DNA from: JACZWZ01 sp036478235
GTDB lineage: Bacteria > Actinomycetota > Acidimicrobiia > Spongiisociales > UBA11373
Direction: 5' to 3'
Length of the DNA stretch: 8,637 bases
Assembly: GCA_036478235.1 (NCBI GenBank)
Contig: JAZGDZ010000002.1
Coordinates: 1-8,637 of the forward strand
Positions 1 to 6,344 of this stretch are shown here, one piece after another. Below the pieces are notes generated by a model. That model was not told the origin of the DNA. It did no database searches and saw nothing but the letters and a program-made list of their open reading frames with translations. The stretch's first letter is position 1; each line of letters opens with the position of its first letter. The translations under genes were made by a program, and so were the position numbers.

Positions 1-1063
1 CATCGTCCAGGCGCTCGTGTCGTTGGCGATAGTCGTCGGGATCTTCGTGGGGATCATGCCGCAGATCGCCGACTACGGCGAGGTGGGGGAAACGATCAAG
101 GCGATGACGTTGCTGGAGGTGACGACGCTGATCCTGGTGGGGCTCTGGAACCTGGTCACCTATTGGTTCGTTCTCACGGCGGCGCTTCCCGGGTTGCGTC
201 TTCGCGAAGCGGCGGTAGTCAATCAGGCGTCGACGGCTGTGTCCAACACCCTCCCCGCCGGCGGAGCGCTCGGGGTCGGGGTGACGGTTTCGACACTGAC
301 CTCCTGGGGCTTCACGATCCCGTCCATTGGGCGTTCGACGGTTGTGACCGGCATCTGGAACAACTTCGTCAAGCTCGGAATGCCCGTCGTGGCGCTGGTT
401 CTGCTCGCCCTCGAGGGAGGGGTGACGCCCCCCCGGCTGATATCGGCCGCGATCGGCGTTGGTGCTCTCGTCGGAGCGGTGGTCGTGTTCGCCATGTTGC
501 TCAAGAGCGACCGGCTGGCGCGGGCGGTCGGCCGCCGGATGGGCGGCCTCCTGAATCGAATGCTGCGGCTGGTTCGCCGGAAGCCGGTTTCCGGCATCGA
601 AGACAGCGTCTCGAACTTCCGAACCGACACGATCGAGCTGCTGGCGACCCGCTGGATTCGGCTGACGCTCTCGACCCTGGTGAGCCATGTCTCGCTGTAT
701 CTGGTGTTGCTCATCGCCTTGCGCCATGTCGGGGTCGCTCAAGGGGACCTCACCTGGATCACCGTTTTCGCCGCGTTCGCCTTCATTCGGTTGATCTCGG
801 CTCTCCCCTTGACACCCGGCGGCGTCGGCGTCGTCGAGGTCGGCTATGCCTTAGTGCTGACGATCGGGCTCGGCGATCTTCTCAGCGCCCAGGTGGTGGC
901 GGCGATTCTCCTGTTTCGGGCGATCACCTATCTGCTGCCGATTCCGCTCGGTCTGATCGCCTACATGGTGTGGCGGGGCAACCAGAGCTGGAGGCTCTCC
1001 GTCGCCGAGCGAGCCATGAGGGCCGGTGCGTCGGCCGAGGTGAGCGACCCCGGCGCCGGATGA
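1..1063 (+). CDS. LPG_synthase_TM / flippase-like integral membrane protein, 5'-truncated by the window edge
   Basis: The frame is open from base 2 to the TGA at 1061-1063, and the first visible residues (IVQALVSLAIVVG) already lie in a membrane helix. The true start is therefore probably upstream; the GTG at 17 would cut into that helix. Hydrophobic segments recur along the chain (about 7-8 helices). Family-like landmarks are PGLRLREA followed by STAVSNTLPAGGALGVG, then GIWNNFVKLGMP, and near the C-terminus SALPLTPGGVGVVEVGYA, the conserved proline/glycine motif with an acidic residue. These match the LPG_synthase_TM (UPF0104/YbhN-like) superfamily, which includes the flippase half of MprF and many lipid-translocation proteins of unknown substrate. 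No aminoacyl-transferase domain is fused at the C-terminus, so it is not a complete MprF. Substrate unknown. It converges on the CorC-type gene across a hairpin. Confidence is high for the family, low for the function. Confidence 0.82.
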   Translation, partial: IVQALVSLAIVVGIFVGIMPQIADYGEVGETIKAMTLLEVTTLILVGLWNLVTYWFVLTAALPGLRLREAAVVNQASTAVSNTLPAGGALGVGVTVSTLTSWGFTIPSIGRSTVVTGIWNNFVKLGMPVVALVLLALEGGVTPPRLISAAIGVGALVGAVVVFAMLLKSDRLARAVGRRMGGLLNRMLRLVRRKPVSGIEDSVSNFRTDTIELLATRWIRLTLSTLVSHVSLYLVLLIALRHVGVAQGDLTWITVFAAFAFIRLISALPLTPGGVGVVEVGYALVLTIGLGDLLSAQVVAAILLFRAITYLLPIPLGLIAYMVWRGNQSWRLSVAERAMRAGASAEVSDPGAG

Positions 1064-1070
1064 GAGGAGG

Positions 1071-1092
1071 CGAGGAGGGCGCTCCCTCCTCG
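1071..1092. terminator. Hairpin between convergent genes, likely bidirectional terminator
   Basis: CGAGGAGGG (1071-1079) pairs perfectly with CCCTCCTCG (1084-1092) around a 4-base loop: a 9-bp, mostly GC stem. It begins 7 bases after the stop codon of the upstream + strand gene and ends 14 bases before the stop codon of the convergent gene. No T-tract follows on either strand, so it is not a canonical intrinsic terminator. U-less hairpins are often proposed as terminators in actinobacteria, and its position fits termination of both genes. Function is inferred from position and structure. Confidence 0.6.
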
Positions 1093-1106
1093 GCCGGGGA
1101 TGCCCG

Positions 1107-2357
1107 CTACCGGCGCGGTGTCAGCCGGATCCGATCGACTCGGTTGCGGTCCATGCGAATGATCTCGACTGTGTATCCGTCCAATTCAATGGTCTCTCCC
1201 GGATCGGGGATCCGACCGGCGAGATCCAGCACGAGACCGGCGATGGTCGTGTACTCCCCTGAGGGAAAGGTCGTCCCGACGGCCTCGGACAGATCCTCGA
1301 CCGTCACCCTGCCGTCCACCATCCACTCCCCGGTGCCGAGTTGCAGGACGGCGGGTTCCTCCGGGTCGTACTCGTCCTGCAGTTCTCCGACGAGTTCCTT
1401 GAGGAGGTCCTTCGTGGTGACGAGCCCCTCGACGCCGCCGTGCTCGTCGGATACGAGCGTGAACGTGAAGCGTGAGGCCCGCATCTCCAGCAGCAGGTCG
1501 AGTACCGATTTCGTCTCCGGCACGAACACCGGCTTTCGGATGACGCGATGGATGTCGCTCGGGGTGGGCTCGTGAGGCATCCCCAGCAGGTCCTTGATGT
1601 AGAGGACTCCGAGCACATTGTCGAGGTCGTCCTTGATGACCGGGAAGCGGCTGTGCCCGGTGGCCGCCACCGCCTCCTTGACCTCGGCGAACGTGGTGGG
1701 TGAGGCGAGCGAATGGATCTCGATGCGTGTGGTCATGACGTCGCGCACGCTCAGGTCGGCCAGGCTGAACAGCGAGTGGATGATCTCACGCTCGGCGGTT
1801 TCGATGTCGCCGGACCGCTCGGCCAGCACCGATAGGGCCCGGATGTCGTCCTCGGTGACCCCGTTGGTGCCGTCTCCGACGCGAACGCCGAAAAGGCGCA
1901 TGAGCCCACGGCTGATGGCCAGGAAGAACCGCGCTATGGGCCGCAACAGCCCGGTCATCCGCGACACAGTGGGGGCGACGAACAGCGAGTACCGCTCGGG
2001 GAACCTCGTCGCCAGGCTCTTTGGGGTGATCTCACCGATCACGAGGATGATCGACGTGACGGCTCCCGTGGCCGCCCATGGTCCCCAGTCCTCGCCCATG
2101 AGATCTATGAAGAGGACGGTGGCGACCGACGCCGCCAGGATGTTGACGAAGTTGTTGGCGACGAGCAGGGTGCTCAGCATCGCATCGGGGTTGCGGATGA
2201 GGGCATCGACGTGGCGGCCACGCCGATCGCTCTCCAGCAGCTGTTCGACCCGTTCCCGCTGGATGCCTACGAGGGCGGTCTCCGCGCCGGAGAAGAAGCC
2301 CGAGGCGAGCACACACACCGAGAGGATCACCAGGTAGGTGATCTGCAGCCCCGTCAT
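1107..2357 (-). CDS. CNNM/CBS-pair/CorC_HlyC-domain membrane protein (hemolysin C / CorC-type)
   Basis: The 416-residue protein has the full CNNM-CBS-CorC architecture. The N-terminal membrane module (about 1-150) has an opening helix, then the family signature SGFFSGAETALV (19-30) and GEITPK (108-113). Two CBS domains follow (about 205-262 and 268-325), containing RDVMTTRIEIHSL and SDEHGGVEGLVTTKDLL. The C-terminal CorC_HlyC transporter-associated domain (about 335-413) includes MVDGRVTVEDL and GEYTTIAGLVL. Bacterial relatives are implicated in Mg2+ (sometimes Co2+ or Na+) export or homeostasis, with CBS domains sensing adenine nucleotides; the old hemolysin name is misleading. The ATG at 2355-2357 is supported by an AAGGG Shine-Dalgarno (complement of 2365-2369), 7 bases upstream. 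The receiver gene lies upstream on the same strand, separated by 118 bases of repeat-rich spacer, so co-transcription is possible but not evident. The ion specificity cannot be read from sequence. Confidence 0.9.
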   Translation of the reverse strand: MTGLQITYLVILSVCVLASGFFSGAETALVGIQRERVEQLLESDRRGRHVDALIRNPDAMLSTLLVANNFVNILAASVATVLFIDLMGEDWGPWAATGAVTSIILVIGEITPKSLATRFPERYSLFVAPTVSRMTGLLRPIARFFLAISRGLMRLFGVRVGDGTNGVTEDDIRALSVLAERSGDIETAEREIIHSLFSLADLSVRDVMTTRIEIHSLASPTTFAEVKEAVAATGHSRFPVIKDDLDNVLGVLYIKDLLGMPHEPTPSDIHRVIRKPVFVPETKSVLDLLLEMRASRFTFTLVSDEHGGVEGLVTTKDLLKELVGELQDEYDPEEPAVLQLGTGEWMVDGRVTVEDLSEAVGTTFPSGEYTTIAGLVLDLAGRIPDPGETIELDGYTVEIIRMDRNRVDRIRLTPRR

Positions 2358-2378
2358 GCGATGACCCTTCGGGCCAGG

Positions 2379-2406
2379 CTCCAGTCCCCAGTCTCCAGTC
2401 TCCAGA
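2379..2406. repeat. Heptamer tandem repeat, CTCCAGT type (four units)
   Basis: Four contiguous 7-base units read CTCCAGT, CCCCAGT, CTCCAGT, CTCCAGA, differing at one position each. The array lies in the spacer upstream of the CorC-type gene, 21 bases from its start codon and just upstream of its Shine-Dalgarno. It would therefore fall in that gene's 5' leader or promoter. The unit resembles the CCCCAGT heptamer of the short tandemly repeated repetitive (STRR) sequences described in cyanobacteria; that parallel is from memory and may be coincidental. Function unknown. Confidence 0.75.
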
Positions 2407-2421
2407 TGCGCTGCAATTGGC

Positions 2422-2449
2422 GCCGGTTGCCGCTTGCCGGTTGTCGGCT
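2422..2449. repeat. Second heptamer tandem repeat, GCCGGTT type (four units)
   Basis: Four 7-base units read GCCGGTT, GCCGCTT, GCCGGTT, GTCGGCT. The first three differ by at most one base and the last is more degenerate. The array begins 16 bases after the CTCCAGT array and ends 26 bases before the stop codon of the receiver gene. It has the same unit length as its neighbour but an unrelated sequence. Together the two arrays fill about half of the 118-base spacer. Function unknown. Confidence 0.65.
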
Positions 2450-2475
2450 CGTACTAGGAGGTTCTCCGCGGTCGG

Positions 2476-2859
2476 TCACGATGACTCCGTTGCACCCTCC
2501 AAGGCGGAATCGATCGTCCGACGCAGATCATCGGTGGAGAAGGGCTTACGCACCCAGGCGTCGGCCCCGGAACGGCCGGCCAGGAAGGCATCAGCATCCC
2601 GGTCGAGGAGGAGGACGATGGTCGGGCGACGTACCCCATCGGCGGCGGCGGCGTGGCGCACTGCCCGGGTCACGGCCATTCCGCCCATGCTGCCGACCTG
2701 GAAGTCGACGAGGATCACATCGGGTCTGGAGGCGGCGACGGCCTCGGCGACGGCGCGCGGATCATCGATCACCTTGATCGAGAATCGGGCCTCGGAAAGG
2801 GCGGCGTGCACGCCGCTGGCCACCCACGAGACGTCGGCGACCAGAAGGATGTCGGCCAT
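2476..2859 (-). CDS. Stand-alone response-regulator receiver (REC) domain protein, partly degenerate
   Basis: This 127-residue protein is a single CheY-like receiver with no output domain. It has a first strand with MADILLVADV, the phosphoacceptor region DVILVDFQVGSMGG (D52 the candidate phosphorylation site), a fourth strand TIVLLLD, and GADAWVRKPF with the conserved lysine (K105). Two normally conserved features are weakened. The metal-binding acidic pair after strand 1 is Ala8-Asp9, and the Thr/Ser ending strand 4 appears to be Leu (about 84). I chose the ATG at 2857-2859 because homology to the fold starts there; an in-frame ATG at 2932-2934 would add 25 non-REC-like residues and overlap the divergent promoter region. 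No clear Shine-Dalgarno precedes the ATG; a TACCCT hexamer lies 9 bases upstream (complement of 2869-2874). No histidine kinase is present nearby. It could be a phosphorelay partner or an unphosphorylated pseudo-receiver. Confidence 0.78.
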   Translation of the reverse strand: MADILLVADVSWVASGVHAALSEARFSIKVIDDPRAVAEAVAASRPDVILVDFQVGSMGGMAVTRAVRHAAAADGVRRPTIVLLLDRDADAFLAGRSGADAWVRKPFSTDDLRRTIDSALEGATESS

Positions 2860-2864
2860 GTGTT

Positions 2865-2905
2865 GGGGAGGGTAGTGCCTCAACAGGCAACTAGTAGGGG
2901 AGGGT
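2865..2905. promoter_or_regulatory. Divergent intergenic element: hairpin framed by GGGGAGGGT direct repeats
   Basis: GGGGAGGGT occurs at 2865-2873 and again at 2897-2905, 32 bases apart (about three helical turns). The bases between them form a hairpin: TAGTGCCT (2873-2880) pairs with AGGC and ACTA (2885-2888 and 2890-2893), with A2889 bulged and a CAAC loop. The element occupies most of the spacer between the receiver gene (-) and the nfeD-like gene (+). Same-face direct repeats in a divergent promoter region suggest an operator, but no regulator is identified. Confidence 0.4.
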
Positions 2906-2928
2906 GATCGATCCGGAAGCGGCCTCTC

Positions 2929-2934
2929 TACCAT
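2929..2934 (+). promoter_or_regulatory. Candidate -10 element of an apparently leaderless nfeD-like transcript
   Basis: TACCAT fits the actinobacterial -10 consensus TANNNT and ends 6 bases before the GTG start at 2941. Transcription would thus begin at or next to the start codon. No Shine-Dalgarno lies in the 15 bases before the GTG. No recognisable TTGACA-like -35 is seen at 17-18 bases. Leaderless mRNAs with 5' ATG/GTG are common in actinobacteria. This is inference from spacing. Confidence 0.4.
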
Positions 2935-2940
2935 GCGGCC

Positions 2941-4206
2941 GTGCTCAGACGGATCGTGCTCTTCCTGGTCCTAGCGGTTGTCGGCCTGGCGCCGGCCGCG
3001 TCGGCCCGCGGTGGAGACCCCGGCGGGGTGGACGTGATCATCGTCTCGGGTTCTCTCGAAGGCCGGCTCATCGACTTCGTGATCGGCGAGATCGAATCGT
3101 CGGACGCGCAGGTCGTCGTCCTGCAGATCGATTCGGCGGCCACACTCGGCGGCGACATCGAGAGGCTCCTCACACTCGTCGCCGATCCGCCGGTGCCGGT
3201 TGCGGTGTGGGCGGGCCCCGACCCGGCGATTCTGGGTGGAGGGGCCCTTAGATTGCTGGCGGCGGCACCGATTCGAGGAGCGGCACCGGGCGTCGAGCTG
3301 GGTCCGGCGTCGCCTACCCGGGCCGGCGGCGCAGACGATTCCGCAGATGTGGCAGCGGCCCACCCCGACCTCCCCGCGGGGACGATCTCCGGACGAGTCG
3401 TCGTGGAGAACGACATGGACGGATTTCTCGACCTCGTCGAGCCTTCGATCGGCCAGTTCGTGGTTGGCCTAGACGGACGCGAAGCCACGATCGGCGAGAC
3501 GAAGGTCGTCCTGGTGACGGCGCGAACAGAGGTGGTAGGAGGCATCGTCGCGGTCAAGCCCGCCGTCGAGGTCACCTTCATCGAGCCCGGGATCATCGAC
3601 CGGACGATCAGGCTGGGTGCCGGGCCCGAGGCAGCCTTCTTCTTCCTGGTGGCCGGGCTCTCCCTCGTCGTGTTCGAGTTCTACGCGGCCGGACCCGGTG
3701 TGGCGGCAGCCGTTGCGGTCGTCGCCCTGCTGGTGGGCGGCTACGGGCTCGCAGTGCTCCCTGTCAGATGGTGGGCGGTCGCTCTGGTTCCGGTGGGCCT
3801 GGCGTTCTACACGATCGACTTCCAGCGCAACGACCTCGGGTGGAGGAGCATCCTGGGAACGGTGTCTCTGACCGTCGGGGGCCTCTTCTTCGTGGACGCA
3901 GCGCCGCAGATAGTCGTCTCGTGGTGGATCGTCGCCCTCATCGTGTTCGGCACCGCGCTCTGGTTCGGCTTTGCACTAACCACCATTGTCAGGGCCCGAT
4001 TCTCCACGCAGACCATCGGGAGGGACCACTTGGTGGGACGGACCGGCAGGGCAGAGAGCCCGATCGAGCCGGACGGGACCGTCGTCGTGGACGGAGCTCG
4101 ATGGAGGGCCCGGGCCTCGAGGGTGTCGGGAATCCGGCAAGGAGATGTCGTCGACGTGGTTGCCGTGGACGGCGTGGTGCTCGTGGTGAACCCCGTCGAC
4201 GATTAG
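2941..4206 (+). CDS. NfeD-like membrane protein with apparently inactive ClpP-class protease domain
   Basis: The 421-residue chain follows the layout of long NfeD proteins. A signal peptide (about 1-22: basic MLRR, a hydrophobic core, then ASA) precedes an extracytoplasmic ClpP/crotonase-like domain (about 30-220, starting VDVIIVSGSLEGRLIDFVI). Four or five membrane helices follow (about 231-350), then a C-terminal OB-fold NfeD domain (about 360-418, GRDHLVGRTGRAESPIEPDG onward). Active homologues carry a Ser nucleophile in an A-x-S-A-G-like motif after the VPVAVWVGP-like strand, and a downstream Lys. Here the corresponding stretch reads GPDPAILGGGALRLLAAAP (92-110) with Gly at the Ser position. 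The usual D-T-P-G-G loop is IDSAATLGG, and the region expected to carry the Lys is short and diverged. So it probably scaffolds rather than cleaves. Relatives are often paired with a stomatin/SPFH protein; none is visible here. The GTG at 2941 is chosen because it opens the signal peptide directly; no Shine-Dalgarno precedes it. Confidence 0.83.
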   Translation: MLRRIVLFLVLAVVGLAPAASARGGDPGGVDVIIVSGSLEGRLIDFVIGEIESSDAQVVVLQIDSAATLGGDIERLLTLVADPPVPVAVWAGPDPAILGGGALRLLAAAPIRGAAPGVELGPASPTRAGGADDSADVAAAHPDLPAGTISGRVVVENDMDGFLDLVEPSIGQFVVGLDGREATIGETKVVLVTARTEVVGGIVAVKPAVEVTFIEPGIIDRTIRLGAGPEAAFFFLVAGLSLVVFEFYAAGPGVAAAVAVVALLVGGYGLAVLPVRWWAVALVPVGLAFYTIDFQRNDLGWRSILGTVSLTVGGLFFVDAAPQIVVSWWIVALIVFGTALWFGFALTTIVRARFSTQTIGRDHLVGRTGRAESPIEPDGTVVVDGARWRARASRVSGIRQGDVVDVVAVDGVVLVVNPVDD

Positions 4207-4215
4207 CCGGTCATT

Positions 4216-4238
4216 CCTGCCAGAAAATCCCTGGCGGG
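4216..4238 (+). terminator. Hairpin after the nfeD-like gene, possible U-less terminator
   Basis: CCTGCCAG (4216-4223) pairs with CTGGCGGG (4231-4238) around a 7-base loop AAAATCC: 8 bp including one G-T wobble. It begins 9 bases after the nfeD-like TAG stop and lies upstream of the proposed whiB-like promoter, so it belongs more likely to the end of the upstream transcript. No T-run follows. Termination is inferred from position. Confidence 0.45.
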
Positions 4239-4251
4239 TCGGCGTGATCGC

Positions 4252-4260
4252 TGGTACCGT
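4252..4260 (+). promoter_or_regulatory. Candidate extended -10 promoter of the whiB-like gene
   Basis: TGGTACCGT matches the extended -10 pattern TGNTANNNT and would start transcription near 4267, giving a leader of about 25 bases with the Shine-Dalgarno. No clear -35 hexamer is seen, which is expected to matter less for extended -10 promoters. It sits just after the hairpin that may end the upstream transcript. Confidence 0.35.
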
Positions 4261-4291
4261 CCGCCGCCGCCGGAGCCGGGAGGAATCCACC

Positions 4292-4567
4292 GTGACCAAT
4301 GTCGCCGCAATCGATCGTTCCTGGCAGGTGAAGGGATTGTGCCGCGGAAACCACTCCTATCTCTTCTTCCCTCCCAGCACCGTCGAGCGCAAGGAGGAGC
4401 GCGATCGGCGGGAGCTAAAGGCAAAGGCCATCTGCTCGGTGTGTCCGGTCAACGGCGATTGCCTCGAGTTCGCGTTGACGATCAAGGAGCCCTACGGCAT
4501 CTGGGGCGGCCTCACCGAGACGGAGCGTCGCCAGGTCATTACCCGGCGGGCTGCTGCCCCCGTCTGA
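4292..4567 (+). CDS. WhiB-family (Wbl) iron-sulfur transcriptional regulator
   Basis: The 91-residue protein shows every hallmark of a Wbl protein: four cysteines (C17, C48, C51, C57, the last three as CxxCxxxxxC in ICSVCPVNGDC), an LFFPP motif after the first Cys, the GIWGG turn (69-73) and a basic C-terminus (ERRQVITRR) for DNA contact. The cysteines bind a [4Fe-4S] cluster. Family members usually act with the primary sigma factor and respond to NO, O2 or redox state in development, cell division or stress. The GTG at 4292 is preferred over an in-frame GTG at 4244 because GGGAGG (4278-4283) lies 8 bases before it and the extra 16 residues are Arg-rich and unlike the family. The EPYGIWGG spacing looks closer to WhiB2/WhiD than WhiB1, but subfamily assignment is uncertain. 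Its 3' end overlaps the selB 3' end by 29 bases on the opposite strand. Confidence 0.95.
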   Translation: MTNVAAIDRSWQVKGLCRGNHSYLFFPPSTVERKEERDRRELKAKAICSVCPVNGDCLEFALTIKEPYGIWGGLTETERRQVITRRAAAPV

Positions 4568-6344
4568 CCCTTCGGGAATCTCCCTCCCTGATCGTCACCC
4601 CCTCGGCATCGAGCCACTCCAGCAGCGGGACGGCGTGCTTGCGAGTGATCCCGAGTGCATCTCTGAACTCGGCGACGGTAAACCCATCGGAAAGAGATTC
4701 GGCGCGGCGGCGAATCTCGGCAAGCGTCTTCGGGAGATAGAGCAGGGTCTCGGACACCTCGACCAGGTCGCCGCTGCGGATCAGCGCGTGGATCACCTCG
4801 TCGTCGAGCGCCAGCTCCTTGCGGCGGGGCGGACCGAGCCCGCCCGACTCGAGAGCGGTACGCGCCTCCTCCCACGCCGATCGGCTGGCCTCGTCGAGAT
4901 CGACTCCGAACCCGACAACTCGGACGTCGGCTGCCACGGTCTCGAGCTCCTCCGAGGTCCCGACGAGTGCCTCGAGGTCGGCAACGGTCACCCCCAGGCG
5001 ACCGGCGAGGCTCGCCTTCGGTATTCCCGGCCTTAGTGGGTTGTCGCGGTGATATCGCTCCGCCGCGGCCACCGCCCGACTTCGTAGCCGGACGACGTGG
5101 TCGTCGGAGAAGGCGCGATTGTTGGCGATGAGCGAGGCCCGGGGCGAACCGCCCCCGGTCTGCGCCGACAGATCGCTCAGCAACGCCGACCCGCGCACGG
5201 CGAGGAGGGCCGCGGCGGCCTCGTCCGGAATCCGGGCGGCGCGAAGTGATGGGAGCGAGGGAGTGATATGGCGAGCCCGACGCGGCGGAGCCGGGTCGAG
5301 CACGCGCCCTCCGGCGACGACCGCTCTCCGCCCGACCTCGCGCAGGATGAAGCGGTCCCCCACCTTGACCGGGAGGGGCGCGTCGACCTCCACCAGGGCG
5401 GCTCCCCGGCGCTCGAGGGTCTTCGACTCGAGCAGACGGAGGCGGGCCGGCCAGGCGCCACTTCCCAGATGAAGGTGGAACGACCCGCGCTCACGTACCG
5501 GATCTTCCAGACCGCGCACGGTAGAGAGGTCGGCGGTGAAGCGTTTGGTCGTGATCCAGTCACCCTCCCTGCCGAACATTGCTCCCCGCTCCACCGACTC
5601 TCGCTCGATTCCGACGATGTTGAGCGCGGCGCGGTTACCGGGATCGACTCGATCCAGCGATCGCTCGTGGGATTGCACGGACCTGACTCGGCCGGTCGTG
5701 CCGCCTGGGAACAATGCCAGCGCATCGTCGACCGCCACCGGACCGTCCACGAGCGTTCCGGTGACGACGGTGCCCACGCCGGAGATCGTGAACGACCGAT
5801 CCACCCAAAGGCGGGGACGACCGGTGTCGGACGCCGTCCACCCCGAGAGAGCGGAGTCGAGCGCGTTCTTGATCTGATCGATCCCGCGGCCTTCGGTGGC
5901 CGCGGTCGGTATCACCGGCGAGCCCTCGAGGGTGGTCCCGACGAGGCGGTCGTCCACCTCGAGGATCGCCAGTTCGAGGGTGTCCTCGTCCACGAGATCG
6001 GCCCGGGTCAATGCGATCACGCCCCGATCGATTCCGAGCAGGTCCAGCACCTCCAGGTGCTCTTCGGATTGGGGCATCCAGCCTTCGTCGGCTGCCACGA
6101 CGAAGAGGGCCACGGAAATGGCGTCGATCCCGGCGAGCATGTTCTTGATAAACCGCTCGTGTCCGGGAACATCGACGAAGCCGGCCGCGATCCCCGACGG
6201 AAGAGTCGTCCAGGCAAACCCGAGGTCGATCGTCAGACCGCGCCGTTTCTCCTCATCCCAGCGATCGGGATCGCGGCCGGTGAGCGCCTGCACCAACGTC
6301 GACTTGCCGTGATCGACGTGGCCTGCGGTCCCGACTACCGGCAT
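4539..6344 (-). CDS. selB: Selenocysteine-specific translation elongation factor SelB
   Basis: SelB is the EF-Tu paralogue that carries Sec-tRNA(Sec) to the ribosome and binds the SECIS hairpin downstream of a UGA codon. The 601-residue length is close to the E. coli protein (about 614). The GTPase domain has G1 GTAGHVDHGKST (5-16), the G2 region RGLTIDLGF, G3 DVPGHE (58-63), and a G4 equivalent TRAD (113-116) where TKAD or NKxD is more usual. Two beta-barrel domains follow (about 170-350; VDRSFTISGVGTVVTGTLVD begins the first). The C-terminal part (about 370-601) has the helix-rich, basic character of the four winged-helix SECIS-binding repeats, ending RRVRRGQQ. The ATG lies inside the selA 3' end (10-base overlap, ATGCCGGTAG) with no Shine-Dalgarno, implying translational coupling. 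The gene tail overlaps the convergent whiB-like gene by 29 bases. Confidence 0.95.
   Translation of the reverse strand: MPVVGTAGHVDHGKSTLVQALTGRDPDRWDEEKRRGLTIDLGFAWTTLPSGIAAGFVDVPGHERFIKNMLAGIDAISVALFVVAADEGWMPQSEEHLEVLDLLGIDRGVIALTRADLVDEDTLELAILEVDDRLVGTTLEGSPVIPTAATEGRGIDQIKNALDSALSGWTASDTGRPRLWVDRSFTISGVGTVVTGTLVDGPVAVDDALALFPGGTTGRVRSVQSHERSLDRVDPGNRAALNIVGIERESVERGAMFGREGDWITTKRFTADLSTVRGLEDPVRERGSFHLHLGSGAWPARLRLLESKTLERRGAALVEVDAPLPVKVGDRFILREVGRRAVVAGGRVLDPAPPRRARHITPSLPSLRAARIPDEAAAALLAVRGSALLSDLSAQTGGGSPRASLIANNRAFSDDHVVRLRSRAVAAAERYHRDNPLRPGIPKASLAGRLGVTVADLEALVGTSEELETVAADVRVVGFGVDLDEASRSAWEEARTALESGGLGPPRRKELALDDEVIHALIRSGDLVEVSETLLYLPKTLAEIRRRAESLSDGFTVAEFRDALGITRKHAVPLLEWLDAEGVTIREGDSRRVRRGQQPAG

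Noticed and set aside
1061..1162. The hairpin 7 bases after the TGA of the first gene as a SECIS, with TGA read as selenocysteine and extension to the next in-frame stop at 1160-1162.
   Set aside because: The genome encodes SelB and the hairpin distance is roughly suitable, but the family is not a known selenoprotein. The extension is unlike any domain and would run into the convergent gene. A terminator explains the hairpin more simply.
163..1575. A 470-codon + strand frame running through the membrane protein gene and antisense to the CorC-type gene.
   Set aside because: Arg/Ser/Gly-rich, low-complexity translation typical of an out-of-frame shadow, and it crosses the inter-gene hairpin and two real genes.
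2379..2449. A CRISPR-like array in the repeat-rich spacer.
   Set aside because: Units are 7 bases and directly abutting with no spacers; no cas gene is nearby.
2860..2934. Upstream ATG start for the receiver gene, adding 25 residues.
   Set aside because: The extra residues are Pro/Ser/Arg-rich, lie before the first strand of the fold, and cover the divergent regulatory spacer.
4244..4291. Upstream GTG start for the whiB-like gene.
   Set aside because: It would add an Arg-rich 16-residue stretch unlike the family and overlap the candidate promoter; the GTG at 4292 has a well-spaced GGGAGG.
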